Origin: an uncultured Desulfosarcina sp.
GTDB lineage: Bacteria > Desulfobacterota > Desulfobacteria > Desulfobacterales > Desulfosarcinaceae
Assembly (NCBI RefSeq): GCF_963668215.1
Contig: NZ_OY764190.1
Span: 6,076,001 to 6,140,000 of the forward strand
DNA length: 64,000 bases
Reading direction: 5' to 3'
Numbering within the stretch: the first letter of the stretch is position 1; each line of letters opens with the position of its first letter. The position numbers and the translations under genes were made by a program. The notes below the pieces were generated by a model. It saw only the letters and a list, made by a program, of their open reading frames with translations. It was not told the DNA's origin and made no database searches. This document shows positions 31,325 through 40,141 of this stretch, in pieces.

Positions 31325-31842
31325 TTACAAAATAATTTACCTTAAGCGCGGTACGTTATTGGTTACGCTTATAAAAAACCAATCCGATTGGCACGAATTA
31401 TGTAGTTTTGAGCAATTATCTGAGATTTTCAGAAGGACCATCGCTAGGTTCCGCGACTGGCAAGTTACTTACATGAAGGAGCGTTTGTGAGTCAATACGA
31501 ATGATCTGCGGTTTGCCGGAGCACTAACATAATCCTCATAAAGGTTTTTTTTAATTCTTTTTCCAATTGGTTACCGTCATAGCGCCAAGCAACTGCTTCG
31601 AAATACAAGGTTTTTCAATCCCGCTGGTTATCCATAAGCATTTTAAACAGATCGGGAGTTATCAACAATACTGTAACATAATAGTAAACTTTGTTTTACT
31701 CCATTTATCTCTATTTTTCTCTTATTTTCGATTTTCTTGATTTTATTTTACAAAGACGCATCGGCTGAGTATGATAGGCAGCATTCGGTGATCGTCCATA
31801 ATCCGTCAACCCGAGTCCGGTCCTTTTCAGATCGTTTGCCCT
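31325..31842. other. Divergent dnaA-pdxA gap, candidate replication origin
   Basis: This 518-base gap holds no gene. It contains DnaA-box-like sequences TTATCCATA (31628-31636) and TTATCAACA (31659-31667) and a strongly A+T-rich stretch (about 31683-31755), beside a dnaA gene. That combination fits oriC, but only two near-matches to the DnaA box were found by eye and several weaker ones are uncertain. Confidence 0.35.
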
Positions 31843-32892
31843 ATGAACAACAACCTTCCAAAAGTCGCCGTCACAATGGGGGATCCGGTGGGCATCGGCC
31901 CCGAGATCGTCGCCAAAGCGCTTTGCGAACCATGGGTATCGCAACTGTGCCGGCCGATCGTTTACGGCAATGCCGGCCGACTGAATTTAGGGGCACGATG
32001 CTCCGGCGTGAAAATCGATTTCGGTACGGTCCCTTCGGTCCATGAAGTGCACCGGAGCCATGCCGCTGTTGCCGTGATCGACCCGGATGAAACCCAGGAG
32101 GCGGCCGCCTCGGACTGGGCCCGGCCCACGGCTGCTTGCGGTCGGGCCATGTTCGCCTATCTTAATGCCGCCATCGACGACGCCATGGCCGGCCGGGTGG
32201 ACGCCATCGCCACCGGCCCGATCAACAAAGCGGCGCTGCATATGGCCGGCATTGGCTATGCGGGTCATACGGAAATTCTTGCACAGCGGACCCAAACGCG
32301 CGACTATGCCATGATGCTGGCCGGTGACCGACTGAAGGTCGTACTGGTGACCATTCATGTGCCGCTGGCCCGGGTTCCTGAAATTCTATCGACATCGACG
32401 ATCCTTAAGGTTATCGAACTGACCGACCATGATCTTAAAACCCGATTCGGTCTTTCAAGCGCCCGCATCGCCGTAGCCGGACTAAACCCGCATGCCGGAG
32501 AAAAAGGGCTTTTTGGCGACGAAGAAGAGAAAATCATCCGCCCGGCCATCGATCTGGCGATCTCCAGGGGCATCGACGTCAGCGGCCCCCATCCACCCGA
32601 CACCGTTTTTTTCTCGGCGTCCCGGGGGGCATACGATGCCGTGGTCGCCATGTACCACGACCAGGGGTTGGGACCTTTTAAAATGATCCATTTCAACGAC
32701 GGCGTCAACACGACCCTGGGACTGCCCATCGTACGCACGTCGGTGGATCACGGCACCGCCTACGACATTGCCGGCAAGGGCCGGGCCTCGGCCGAAAGCA
32801 TGGTGGCAGCCATCGCCATGGCGGCAAAGCAGGCCGAATGCCTGCGCCGCCACCGTTCCAACACCGCCAAACCCGATTCGCATCGGTCCTGA
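31843..32892 (+). CDS. pdxA: 4-hydroxythreonine-4-phosphate dehydrogenase
   Basis: A 349-residue protein. The family signatures are AVTMGDPVGIGPEIVAKAL, ATGPINKAALHMAGIGYAGH (with substrate-binding His), LNPHAGEKGLFGDEE, VFFSASRGAYDAVVAMYHDQ (metal and substrate site) and SVDHGTAYDIAGKG. It oxidises 4-phosphohydroxy-threonine in pyridoxal-phosphate synthesis. It is followed after 7 bases by uvrA. The C-terminal end is slightly longer than usual. Confidence 0.95.
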   Translation: MNNNLPKVAVTMGDPVGIGPEIVAKALCEPWVSQLCRPIVYGNAGRLNLGARCSGVKIDFGTVPSVHEVHRSHAAVAVIDPDETQEAAASDWARPTAACGRAMFAYLNAAIDDAMAGRVDAIATGPINKAALHMAGIGYAGHTEILAQRTQTRDYAMMLAGDRLKVVLVTIHVPLARVPEILSTSTILKVIELTDHDLKTRFGLSSARIAVAGLNPHAGEKGLFGDEEEKIIRPAIDLAISRGIDVSGPHPPDTVFFSASRGAYDAVVAMYHDQGLGPFKMIHFNDGVNTTLGLPIVRTSVDHGTAYDIAGKGRASAESMVAAIAMAAKQAECLRRHRSNTAKPDSHRS

Positions 32893-32899
32893 AGGAATC

Positions 32900-35734
32900 G
32901 TGAATCCAACCGATACCATCTCCATCGAAGGGGCCAGGCAACATAACCTGAAAAATATCAGTCTGATGCTGCCGCGCAACCGGCTGGTGGTAATCAGCGG
33001 CCTGTCCGGTTCCGGAAAATCCACCCTGGCCTTCGACACCCTCTACGCCGAAGGCCAACGCCGCTATGTGGAATCGCTGTCCACCTACGCCCGGCAGTTT
33101 CTGGAGCGGCTTGAAAAGCCCGATGTGGACCTGATCGAAGGCCTCTCCCCGGCCATTGCCATCGAACAGAAAACGGCCGCCCACAACCCCCGGTCCACGG
33201 TGGGCACGGTCACGGAAATTTACGACTTTTTACGTCTGCTTTACGCCCGCGCCGGCATCGCCCACTGTTATCAATGCGGCCGGCCGATCATCTCCCAGTC
33301 CATAGACGAGATGGTAGCTGCGGTCCTGCGGCGGCCCGAAGGTTCGCGGCTGTTAATTCTCTCGCCGCTTTCCACGAAATCGATGGTAAGCCCGGCGGAC
33401 CTGTTGACGCCGTTGAGAAAAGACGGATTCGCCCGCATTCGCATCGATGGCAGCATCCGGGAACTGGAGGCCGTCGGCACCATTTCCGACCTGCCCTCCC
33501 GGAAAATTGAGGTGGTCGTCGATCGGCTGATTCTCAAAGCGGGCATCCGCAACCGTCTGGCCGATTCCATGGAACTGGCCCTGGCCAGATCCGGCGGCCG
33601 CGTGAAGGTGGCATTCGTTGGCCGGCGTCCGGATGAGGTGCTCGAAACGCTGGAATTCAGCGAAATCGCGATGTGTGTCCATTGCCAGGTCAACTATCCG
33701 GAATTGACACCGGCCAGCTTTTCTTTCAACTCTCCCCACGGTGCCTGCCCAAACTGCGACGGATTGGGAACCACCAAGGACTTTTCCGTCCGCCGGATTG
33801 TCCCCAACGCCGAGCTTTCGCTGCGGGAAGGCGCGGTTTCCGTATGGTCCCATCGCCGCTCCGTGGCGTTCATGACCTTTTTGGAGGAGCTGACCGCCTT
33901 TTACGGCACCGATATCTATACCCCTTACAAGGACCTTCCCGAAGCCTTTCAACACGTGCTGATGCATGGCTCGGGCGATCAGCAGATCCCGTTTACCCCC
34001 TTTCAGAAAAGCGGCGAAAAACAGCCAAAAACCTTCGAGGGTGTCATTGCACAACTGCACATGCGCCTGACCCAGGCGACCACGACAGCGGAGAAAAACA
34101 GCATCACCCGCTTCATGGCCGAATCGGCCTGCCCCCATTGCAAGGGTTCGCGACTGCGAAGAGAAAGCTGTCACATCCGCATCGGCGGATATTCCATCGA
34201 CGCGCTGAGTTCGCAGCCCATCGATCGGCTTCAGGAATTCTTCTCCACCTACCGGCCATCCGGCAAGCGCGGATTGATTGCCGCCAAAATCGTCAAGGAG
34301 ATCGCTGCACGCCTGAAATTTCTCGGCGATGTCGGACTTTCATATCTCACGTTGAACCGTCCGGCCCACACCCTTTCCGGCGGGGAGAGCCAGCGCATTC
34401 GCCTGGCCACCCAGATCGGCTCCAAACTGACCGGCGTGCTTTACGTGCTGGACGAACCCAGCATCGGGTTGCATCAGCGGGATAACCGACGCCTGCTGGA
34501 AACCTTGATGAACATGCGCGACATGGGCAACAGCGTCCTGGTCGTGGAGCATGACGAGGAGACGATTCTGGCTGCTGACCATGTGATAGACATGGGTCCG
34601 GGTGCCGGGGTCAGCGGCGGTGAGGTCGTCTTTCAGGGGCCGCCCGACAAACTATTGGTCGATGAGTACTCCCTTACCGGAAAATATCTCTCCGGTCGCC
34701 TGCGCATCGAAATACCGCATAGACGCCGTACATGCGGGCAAGGCGAGATTCGGATAACCGGGGCCTGCCAGAACAATTTAAAAAACATCGAAGTAGGCTT
34801 CCCGCTGGGAACATTCACCTGTGTCACCGGCGTGTCCGGCTCCGGCAAATCCACCCTGGTCGTCGAAACCTTGTACCGGGCCGCCATTCGGCAGCTTCAA
34901 CAGCTCAACCAAAGCGCCGGAAGCTACGAACGGATCGCCGGTCTTGAAAACATCAATAAGGTCATCGATATCGATCAGTCCCCCATCGGCAAGACCCCGC
35001 GTTCCAACCCCGCCACCTATACCGGCCTGTTCGCCCCCATACGGGAGCTTTTCAGCCGCACCCCGGAGGCCCGGATGCGCGGCTACAAGCCGGGACGCTT
35101 CAGCTTCAACATTCGCGGCGGCCGCTGCGAAGCCTGCGAGGGGGACGGCATCGTCCGCATCGAAATGCATTTTCTGCCCGATATCCATGTCCCCTGCGAT
35201 ATCTGCAAGGGAAAGCGCTACAACCGCGAAACCCTGGAGATCCGCTACAAAGGCAAAACCATCGCGGACGTGCTGGAGATGACGGTGAATCAAGGCCTGG
35301 CCATGTTCCGCAACATCGAGGCGATTCGAAGCAAACTCCAAACCCTGGCGGACGTGGGGCTCGGATACGTTCCCATGGGCCAATCCGCCACGACCCTCTC
35401 CGGCGGTGAAGCCCAGCGCATCAAGCTGGCCCGGGAGTTGAGCAAGCGGGACACCGGCAGCACCCTTTACATTCTCGACGAACCTACCACGGGGCTGCAT
35501 CCCGACGACATCCGCAGACTCCTCGACGTGTTGACGCGACTGGTCGATGCCGGCAACACGGTGGTGGTCATCGAACACAACCTGGACGTCATCAAAACCT
35601 CCGATCACATTATCGATCTGGGACCCGAAGGCGGCGATGCGGGCGGGTATGTGGTCGCCACCGGAACGCCGGAGGCCATCTGCCGGGTGGCCGAATCCCA
35701 CACCGGCAGATATTTGCAGCGGGTCCTGAAATAA
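32900..35734 (+). CDS. uvrA: Excinuclease ABC subunit A
   Basis: From GTG 32900 (AAGGA four bases upstream) the protein has 944 residues. Two ABC ATPase halves: first Walker A GLSGSGKSTLAF, second GVSGSGKSTLVV; signature LSGGESQRIRLA and LSGGEAQRIKLA; Walker B LYVLDEPSIGLH and LYILDEPTTGLH. Zinc fingers with CxxC pairs (CYQCGRP..., CPNCDG, CEACEGDG, CDICKGKR). It scans DNA for lesions with UvrB. Start upstream at 32768 would lie inside pdxA and is rejected. Confidence 0.97.
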   Translation: MNPTDTISIEGARQHNLKNISLMLPRNRLVVISGLSGSGKSTLAFDTLYAEGQRRYVESLSTYARQFLERLEKPDVDLIEGLSPAIAIEQKTAAHNPRSTVGTVTEIYDFLRLLYARAGIAHCYQCGRPIISQSIDEMVAAVLRRPEGSRLLILSPLSTKSMVSPADLLTPLRKDGFARIRIDGSIRELEAVGTISDLPSRKIEVVVDRLILKAGIRNRLADSMELALARSGGRVKVAFVGRRPDEVLETLEFSEIAMCVHCQVNYPELTPASFSFNSPHGACPNCDGLGTTKDFSVRRIVPNAELSLREGAVSVWSHRRSVAFMTFLEELTAFYGTDIYTPYKDLPEAFQHVLMHGSGDQQIPFTPFQKSGEKQPKTFEGVIAQLHMRLTQATTTAEKNSITRFMAESACPHCKGSRLRRESCHIRIGGYSIDALSSQPIDRLQEFFSTYRPSGKRGLIAAKIVKEIAARLKFLGDVGLSYLTLNRPAHTLSGGESQRIRLATQIGSKLTGVLYVLDEPSIGLHQRDNRRLLETLMNMRDMGNSVLVVEHDEETILAADHVIDMGPGAGVSGGEVVFQGPPDKLLVDEYSLTGKYLSGRLRIEIPHRRRTCGQGEIRITGACQNNLKNIEVGFPLGTFTCVTGVSGSGKSTLVVETLYRAAIRQLQQLNQSAGSYERIAGLENINKVIDIDQSPIGKTPRSNPATYTGLFAPIRELFSRTPEARMRGYKPGRFSFNIRGGRCEACEGDGIVRIEMHFLPDIHVPCDICKGKRYNRETLEIRYKGKTIADVLEMTVNQGLAMFRNIEAIRSKLQTLADVGLGYVPMGQSATTLSGGEAQRIKLARELSKRDTGSTLYILDEPTTGLHPDDIRRLLDVLTRLVDAGNTVVVIEHNLDVIKTSDHIIDLGPEGGDAGGYVVATGTPEAICRVAESHTGRYLQRVLK

Positions 35735-35822
35735 GGCACGGTTTTTCTTCGAAGCGACCACTTTGTTTCAGGTGTGTGGCCATGGATGGCCTGAAAAAGC
35801 TTTTTACGAGTTTGCCAAACAA

Positions 35823-35855
35823 AAAAGGGTGGCTGCCATGAGCAGCCACCCTTTT
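35823..35855. terminator. Bidirectional terminator between uvrA and atpE
   Basis: AAAAGGGTGGCTGC (35823-35836) and GCAGCCACCCTTTT (35842-35855), 5-base loop, with an A-run before and a T-run after. It serves the two convergent genes. Confidence 0.85.
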
Positions 35856-35877
35856 TCAGGTTAAACCGGTACGAAAA

Positions 35878-36159
35878 TCAGTGCGCGAACAGCCCGGCGA
35901 TGGCGCCTGCCTGGGGATGCGCGTAGATCAGGATCAGGGCAACGACGAGTGCGTAAATACACAGAGACTCGATCATGGCCAGACCGATCAGCATGGTCAC
36001 GGTGACTTTACCGGAAGATTCGGGATTGCGGGCGATGCCTTCAACGGCGGACTTGAGGCCGAGGCCCTGTCCGATGCCGCAACCGAAAGCGGCGATAGCA
36101 ATACCAAAACCAGCGGCGGTCACACATGCGATAAAAAACTGTAATGCTTGAGCTTCCAT
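35878..36159 (-). CDS. atpE: F0 ATP synthase subunit c (Na+-type ligand pattern)
   Basis: A 93-residue, two-helix proteolipid. The glycine-rich first helix GFGIAIAAFGCGIGQG and second helix MLIGLAMIESLCIYALVV with the ion-binding Glu64. Gln31, Glu64, Ser65 and Tyr69 are at the positions of Gln32, Glu65, Ser66 and Tyr70 of the sodium-binding c ring of Ilyobacter tartaricus, so sodium coupling is plausible. Thr67 of that protein is Leu here. The gene is last in the order atpZ-atpI-atpB-atpE; subunits b, delta and F1 are not in this cluster. Confidence 0.93.
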   Translation of the reverse strand: MEAQALQFFIACVTAAGFGIAIAAFGCGIGQGLGLKSAVEGIARNPESSGKVTVTMLIGLAMIESLCIYALVVALILIYAHPQAGAIAGLFAH

Positions 36160-36280
36160 ATCCTTAACTACCTCCTTTGAAAGATTGATGATTAGGGCTT
36201 CTTCCAGTTACCCCAAACCGATTAGAAAAGAGTCGACGCGCTTCCAGTCGCGCCAACGGTATTCCGAAAAACCGTCTCCA

Positions 36281-36970
36281 TCAATGGGCGTGTTCCATGG
36301 CCCCCGAGAAATAGATGATGGAGAGCAGAAAGAAAACGAAACCCTGCACGAATGCCACGAAGATACCCAGGGCCATGATCGGCAGCGGTGCGAAGAAGGC
36401 ACCGGCCAGGCCGAAAAGGATGGCCAGTACGATTTCGTGTCCCATCATGTTTCCGAAAAGACGGAAGGAGAGGGAGAGAATTCTCGCCAGGTGGCCGATG
36501 ATTTCGATGACGAAAATCAGCGGAGCCATCCACCACACCGGTCCCATAAAATGTTTGATATACTTGGCCCCGTGATATTTGATGCCGATCACATGGGTGA
36601 AGACCACCACGACGATGGCGCAGGACGCTGTGGTGTTGAGATTGGCGGTGGGCGGAAAGAATCCGGGAATGATGCCGATCAGGTTGCCGATGAAGATGTA
36701 GAGAAAAATCGTGGCCGCCAGAGGAAAGAGCCAACGGCCCTCTTCACCGACAGTCTCCACCATGAACTCTTCGATTCCTGAAACGATCACTTCGAACAGG
36801 TTCTGGGCCTTTCCCGGCACCATGGAGATGGTTTTGGTGGCCATGGCCCCGGCAATGATCAGAATTGCCATGAGAACCCAGGAGTAGACCACATGGGTGT
36901 AGGTGTGGGCAAAATGTCCCAGCCCGATCGCTTCAAAGATCTTCACGAAAAATAGATAGGGATGCTCCAT
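36281..36970 (-). CDS. atpB: F0 ATP synthase subunit a
   Basis: A 229-residue membrane protein with five or six helices. The conserved SLSFRLFGNMMGHE carries the essential Arg, and LGIFVAFVQGFVFFLLSIIYFSGA is the last helix. It forms the ion half-channels against the c ring. The start ATG lies 2 bases after atpI ends. Confidence 0.95.
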   Translation of the reverse strand: MEHPYLFFVKIFEAIGLGHFAHTYTHVVYSWVLMAILIIAGAMATKTISMVPGKAQNLFEVIVSGIEEFMVETVGEEGRWLFPLAATIFLYIFIGNLIGIIPGFFPPTANLNTTASCAIVVVVFTHVIGIKYHGAKYIKHFMGPVWWMAPLIFVIEIIGHLARILSLSFRLFGNMMGHEIVLAILFGLAGAFFAPLPIMALGIFVAFVQGFVFFLLSIIYFSGAMEHAH

Positions 36971-36972
36971 CC

Positions 36973-37389
36973 TTAGACCGCCTCCTTGAAAAATAGTTTT
37001 TTGACCTCGATCATGGTCGCCAGGGTGATGCTGGCCACCACGACGGAAAGACCGACGAACAGACCGATGGGGTTCACCACATGCTGGCTGATGAGCAGAA
37101 AGATGATCACGCCGCTGATGATGAATCGGATGTAGTACTTGACCAGGATTGCGTTGGGGGATGCCAGCCGCTTGGGCTGCAGGGCCTTTTTCAGGGTTTT
37201 GGCCAGCAGGTGAAAATTGACCGTAACAATGAGCCCGCCAAAAATCAGCCCGCGGGTGAAAGCCGGCGAGGCCGCCAGCAACCCGATTAGACTGATGGAT
37301 GCCAGAAGGATCCAGTTGGTCCGAGTAACGAATGTGAGAATGCGCTGCTGAATATTCACGGTAGATGATGTTTCGCTGCTACTGGTCAC
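36973..37389 (-). CDS. atpI: ATP synthase I (AtpI-like) assembly protein
   Basis: From GTG 37389, which overlaps the stop of the upstream small gene, the product is 138 residues with four hydrophobic segments (TNWILLASISLIGLLAA, GLIFGGLIVTVNFHLL, YYIRFIISGVIIFLLI, IGLFVGLSVVVASIT). AtpI helps assemble the c ring and may transport magnesium. The residues upstream in the same frame overlap the AtpZ gene and are not used. Confidence 0.8.
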   Translation of the reverse strand: MTSSSETSSTVNIQQRILTFVTRTNWILLASISLIGLLAASPAFTRGLIFGGLIVTVNFHLLAKTLKKALQPKRLASPNAILVKYYIRFIISGVIIFLLISQHVVNPIGLFVGLSVVVASITLATMIEVKKLFFKEAV

Positions 37390-37604
37390 AATTCCCGGCT
37401 CTTCTTGATTGCCAGACCGATGTTGCGGTATCCGGCGGCGATACCGAAGCCCAAGAAGATGAGCGTCAACCACGGTGTGGTTTCAAAACGCCTGTCCAGA
37501 TACACCCCGATTCCAAGCCCGATAAAGATGGAGAGCGACACCGAAAACCCCAGGCTCGAGTAAAAAGCCAGTTCCCGGATCCACTTACGCGTCTCTTTTT
37601 TCAT
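37386..37604 (-). CDS. AtpZ/AtpI-family small membrane protein
   Basis: A 72-residue protein with two membrane helices (FYSSLGFSVSLSIFIGLGIG, WLTLIFLGFGIAAGY) and the sequence VYLDRRFETTPW, the family's D-x-x-x-x-TxP signature. AtpZ with AtpI forms a complex connected with ATP-synthase assembly. First gene of the atp group, overlapping atpI by 4 bases. The 121 bases to the upstream gene contain no other gene. Confidence 0.8.
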   Translation of the reverse strand: MKKETRKWIRELAFYSSLGFSVSLSIFIGLGIGVYLDRRFETTPWLTLIFLGFGIAAGYRNIGLAIKKSREL

Positions 37605-37725
37605 GGAATTCGACCCTTCTCCGACCGTTGGTACTGCGTCAGATCAGGTCATGATCGGAATACACGCCACTACCACAACCGGAGGGTTCAAGTCAATGTC
37701 AAAATACCGCCGATCTACGACGCCG

Positions 37726-38523
37726 TCACCATTTCAGCCGCTGGGCATCGAATACCGGTCCGTCCATACAGACATGCCGATAGCGGGCATCGTCGTCCCG
37801 AACCGCAACGGCGCACCCGAGGCAGGCGCCCATCCCGCAGGCCATCATGGCCTCGATAGACACCTGGCAGGCGATGTTGTGTTTCATGGCGATTTTCGCA
37901 ACCGCTTTGAGCATCCCGTGCGGCCCGCAGGCGCAGATCAAGTCCGCCGGTTCGGCGTCCAGGGCTTTTTCCAGACTGCAGGTGACCACCCCGGGATTGC
38001 CTTGGCTGCCGTCATCGGTGGAAATGTCCAGCAAAAAGCCGGGCAGATCGAACTCGGTCAGGCAGACCAGATCATCTTTGCTCCGTCCGCCGACGAACAC
38101 CAGGCAGCGACTTAAAGGATCCTCCTGATCGAGCAGACGATGGGCCAGAAAACGGATGGGCGGCACACCGACGCCGCCGGCCACGAGAATCAGCCGGCGG
38201 CACGTTTCAGGCACCAGGAAAGCATTGCCCAGCGGGCCGATGACCGACAGCCGGTCGCCCGCTTTACAGCACGACAGCCGCTCGGTGCCTTTGCCCACAA
38301 CTTTGAATAATATTTCGATGCCGGTCACCCGATCCTGCTCATGAATCAGGCCCAACAGGGAAAAGGGCCGCCTCAGCAGTGGATCGACTTCCGATCCGAT
38401 ACGCACCATGACGAACTGACCGGGTTTGGCCGCATCGAAACCGGTGCCGCAGGCCAGCCCCAATCTATAATACCCCGGCGCCTCCGGCCGGTTCCACAAT
38501 ACGACGGTATCCTGTGCGATCAT
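37726..38523 (-). CDS. pyrK: PyrK-type FAD/2Fe-2S electron-transfer subunit
   Basis: A 265-residue protein: FAD-binding beta barrel (GQFVMVRI, LLRRPFSL), NAD-binding domain (LVAGGVGVPPIRFLA), and the C-terminal cluster-binding segment MACGMGACLGCAV ... HVCMDGP (four Cys). PyrK links a PyrD-type dihydroorotate dehydrogenase to NAD. No pyrD is next to it, so it may serve pyrD elsewhere or a related sulfide/NAD(P)H oxidoreductase. It overlaps the pgeF stop by 4 bases. Confidence 0.8.
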   Translation of the reverse strand: MIAQDTVVLWNRPEAPGYYRLGLACGTGFDAAKPGQFVMVRIGSEVDPLLRRPFSLLGLIHEQDRVTGIEILFKVVGKGTERLSCCKAGDRLSVIGPLGNAFLVPETCRRLILVAGGVGVPPIRFLAHRLLDQEDPLSRCLVFVGGRSKDDLVCLTEFDLPGFLLDISTDDGSQGNPGVVTCSLEKALDAEPADLICACGPHGMLKAVAKIAMKHNIACQVSIEAMMACGMGACLGCAVAVRDDDARYRHVCMDGPVFDAQRLKW

Positions 38524-39314
38524 GACGCCCGTCCTTTACAGGTCTCGTCCCAGCCGATCAGCGCGGCGAATCGACCGGTCTGCCTTGCCGCCCGGTAGGA
38601 AAAAAACAGGTGCGGGTTGCAGCGGGTGCAGATTCCGGCAGCATGGATATTCTCCGGAGCGACACCTGCCCGGTGCAGTTGATGCCGGCTGATCGCCCAC
38701 AAATCGAAATGATGCGGCCCGATGCGAAACGGCCACAGCGAACGGGGGATCTCCTGCTCGAAATTGACGAACTCGGCGCAGCAGGGCCCCAACGAAGGCC
38801 CGATGGCCGCAACCATGCGCTCCGGTCTGCAATCGAATTCCGCGGCCATGCGTGCCACCGTCCGGCCGACAATATCGGCCACATTGCCCCGCCAGCCGCA
38901 ATGAACGTTGGCCGCCACCCGCGCTTCGGGATCGACCAGCATGACCGCCTGGCAGTCCGCCGTCTGGATCAGCAGGCGTACCCCCGGCACATCGGTAATC
39001 AGGGCATCGGCCTCGTGCGGTTCGGTCTGTATCGGCGCCTTGGCGGACAGTGTCTCCTGGCGGATCGCCCGGATGGTCGTCCCGTGATTCTGCCGCGTAT
39101 AGATATGGACGCCGCCGGTCATCTTCTGCAGCCGATTACGATTGGCCGTGACCGCTTCGGGCGCGTCGCCCACCCCTGAACTTACATTCGATTCGTTAAA
39201 AGGGGGGGCGCTGGCACCGCCATTGCGCCCCATAACCGTATGAACCAGGCCGGGAATGCGGGTAAGCGCCGCAAACTGAAACAGGTAGTTGTTCTCTTTT
39301 TTCAGCAAAAACAA
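38520..39314 (-). CDS. pgeF: PgeF/YfiH-family (laccase-domain) protein
   Basis: A 264-residue member of the multicopper-polyphenol-oxidase (DUF152) family. Metal-binding and active-site motifs are QTADCQAVMLVD, NVHCGWRG and AIGPSLGPCCAEF. Known activities are removal of wrongly added amino acids from UDP-MurNAc (PgeF) and purine nucleoside phosphorolysis. It overlaps pyrK by 4 bases and lies 22 bases after comF. Confidence 0.85.
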   Translation of the reverse strand: MFLLKKENNYLFQFAALTRIPGLVHTVMGRNGGASAPPFNESNVSSGVGDAPEAVTANRNRLQKMTGGVHIYTRQNHGTTIRAIRQETLSAKAPIQTEPHEADALITDVPGVRLLIQTADCQAVMLVDPEARVAANVHCGWRGNVADIVGRTVARMAAEFDCRPERMVAAIGPSLGPCCAEFVNFEQEIPRSLWPFRIGPHHFDLWAISRHQLHRAGVAPENIHAAGICTRCNPHLFFSYRAARQTGRFAALIGWDETCKGRAS

Positions 39315-39336
39315 TCGATCACCGTAAGCAACATTG

Positions 39337-40116
39337 CTATGCCCGCGCCAGGGTCAGCACATCCACCCGCTTCGCCCCGTCCTTTAAAAGCGCGGCCGCA
39401 CAGGCTTCCGCCGTGGCGCCGGTCGTCAATACATCGTCCACCAACAGGATACGTTTCCCGGCACTTTCTCCGGGCCGGCTCACACAAAAGGCATTCTTGA
39501 TATTGATGCGCCGCTGGCGCCGGTCCAGACCGGTTTGAGGCGGTGTGGCCCGGTTTCTGGCCAACAGGTCGCGCACTACGACCGCCTTGCCGGCAAGCGG
39601 CCAGGCCTTGACCAGCAAAAAGGCCTGATTGAAGCCCCGCCGGCGGAATCGGCGCCGGTACAGGGGGACCGGTGCAATCAGGTCGATGTCGCCCACCGGC
39701 CAATACCGCCGGTAGGTCTTATAGAGCAGCCTGCCCAAAGGATTTGCCAGACGGGTGTGCCCCTTGAATTTGAGCGCCTGGATGGCAAGCCGCAGCGAGC
39801 CGTCATAAACGCCCGCCGCCCGCGCCCGGGTAAAGGCCCCGGGACGCTCCAGGCAGCGTCCGCAGAAATGGTCCGGCCCTACACGGCTTTTAAACACCAT
39901 GCCGCAGCGTGAGCACAGGGGCGACGTCACCGCGGTCCATTGGCCGCTGCAAGCCGGGCAAAAATAATCGGCCAGGGCGCGACCGGCATCCGGTTCCTGG
40001 TTTTCATCCACTTTGGCCAGGGCCTGCCGTCGAAAAAGCTGCCCGCACCCCATGCATCGGGCCGGGAACAGGGCATTGGCAATGGCGGCCAGCAAAGGTT
40101 TCACTAAATACGGCAT
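39337..40116 (-). CDS. comF: ComF-family phosphoribosyltransferase-like protein
   Basis: From ATG 40116 the product is 259 residues. N-terminal zinc fingers (ARCMGCGQLF, YFCPACSGQW, LCSRCGMVF, HFCGRCL), then a phosphoribosyltransferase-fold domain with RRRGFNQAFLL and the PRPP-loop segment ILLVDDVLTTGATA. ComF proteins act in DNA uptake. The start is just downstream of icd. The upstream in-frame extension overlaps icd and is not used. Confidence 0.85.
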   Translation of the reverse strand: MPYLVKPLLAAIANALFPARCMGCGQLFRRQALAKVDENQEPDAGRALADYFCPACSGQWTAVTSPLCSRCGMVFKSRVGPDHFCGRCLERPGAFTRARAAGVYDGSLRLAIQALKFKGHTRLANPLGRLLYKTYRRYWPVGDIDLIAPVPLYRRRFRRRGFNQAFLLVKAWPLAGKAVVVRDLLARNRATPPQTGLDRRQRRINIKNAFCVSRPGESAGKRILLVDDVLTTGATAEACAAALLKDGAKRVDVLTLARA

Positions 40117-40141
40117 CGCCTCGGCGCCGGTATTACCCGCC

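Noticed and set aside
32768..35734. Longer uvrA start
   Set aside because: It would overlap pdxA by over 120 bases and adds a Trp/Pro/Arg-rich segment unlike UvrA; GTG 32900 gives the standard N-terminus.
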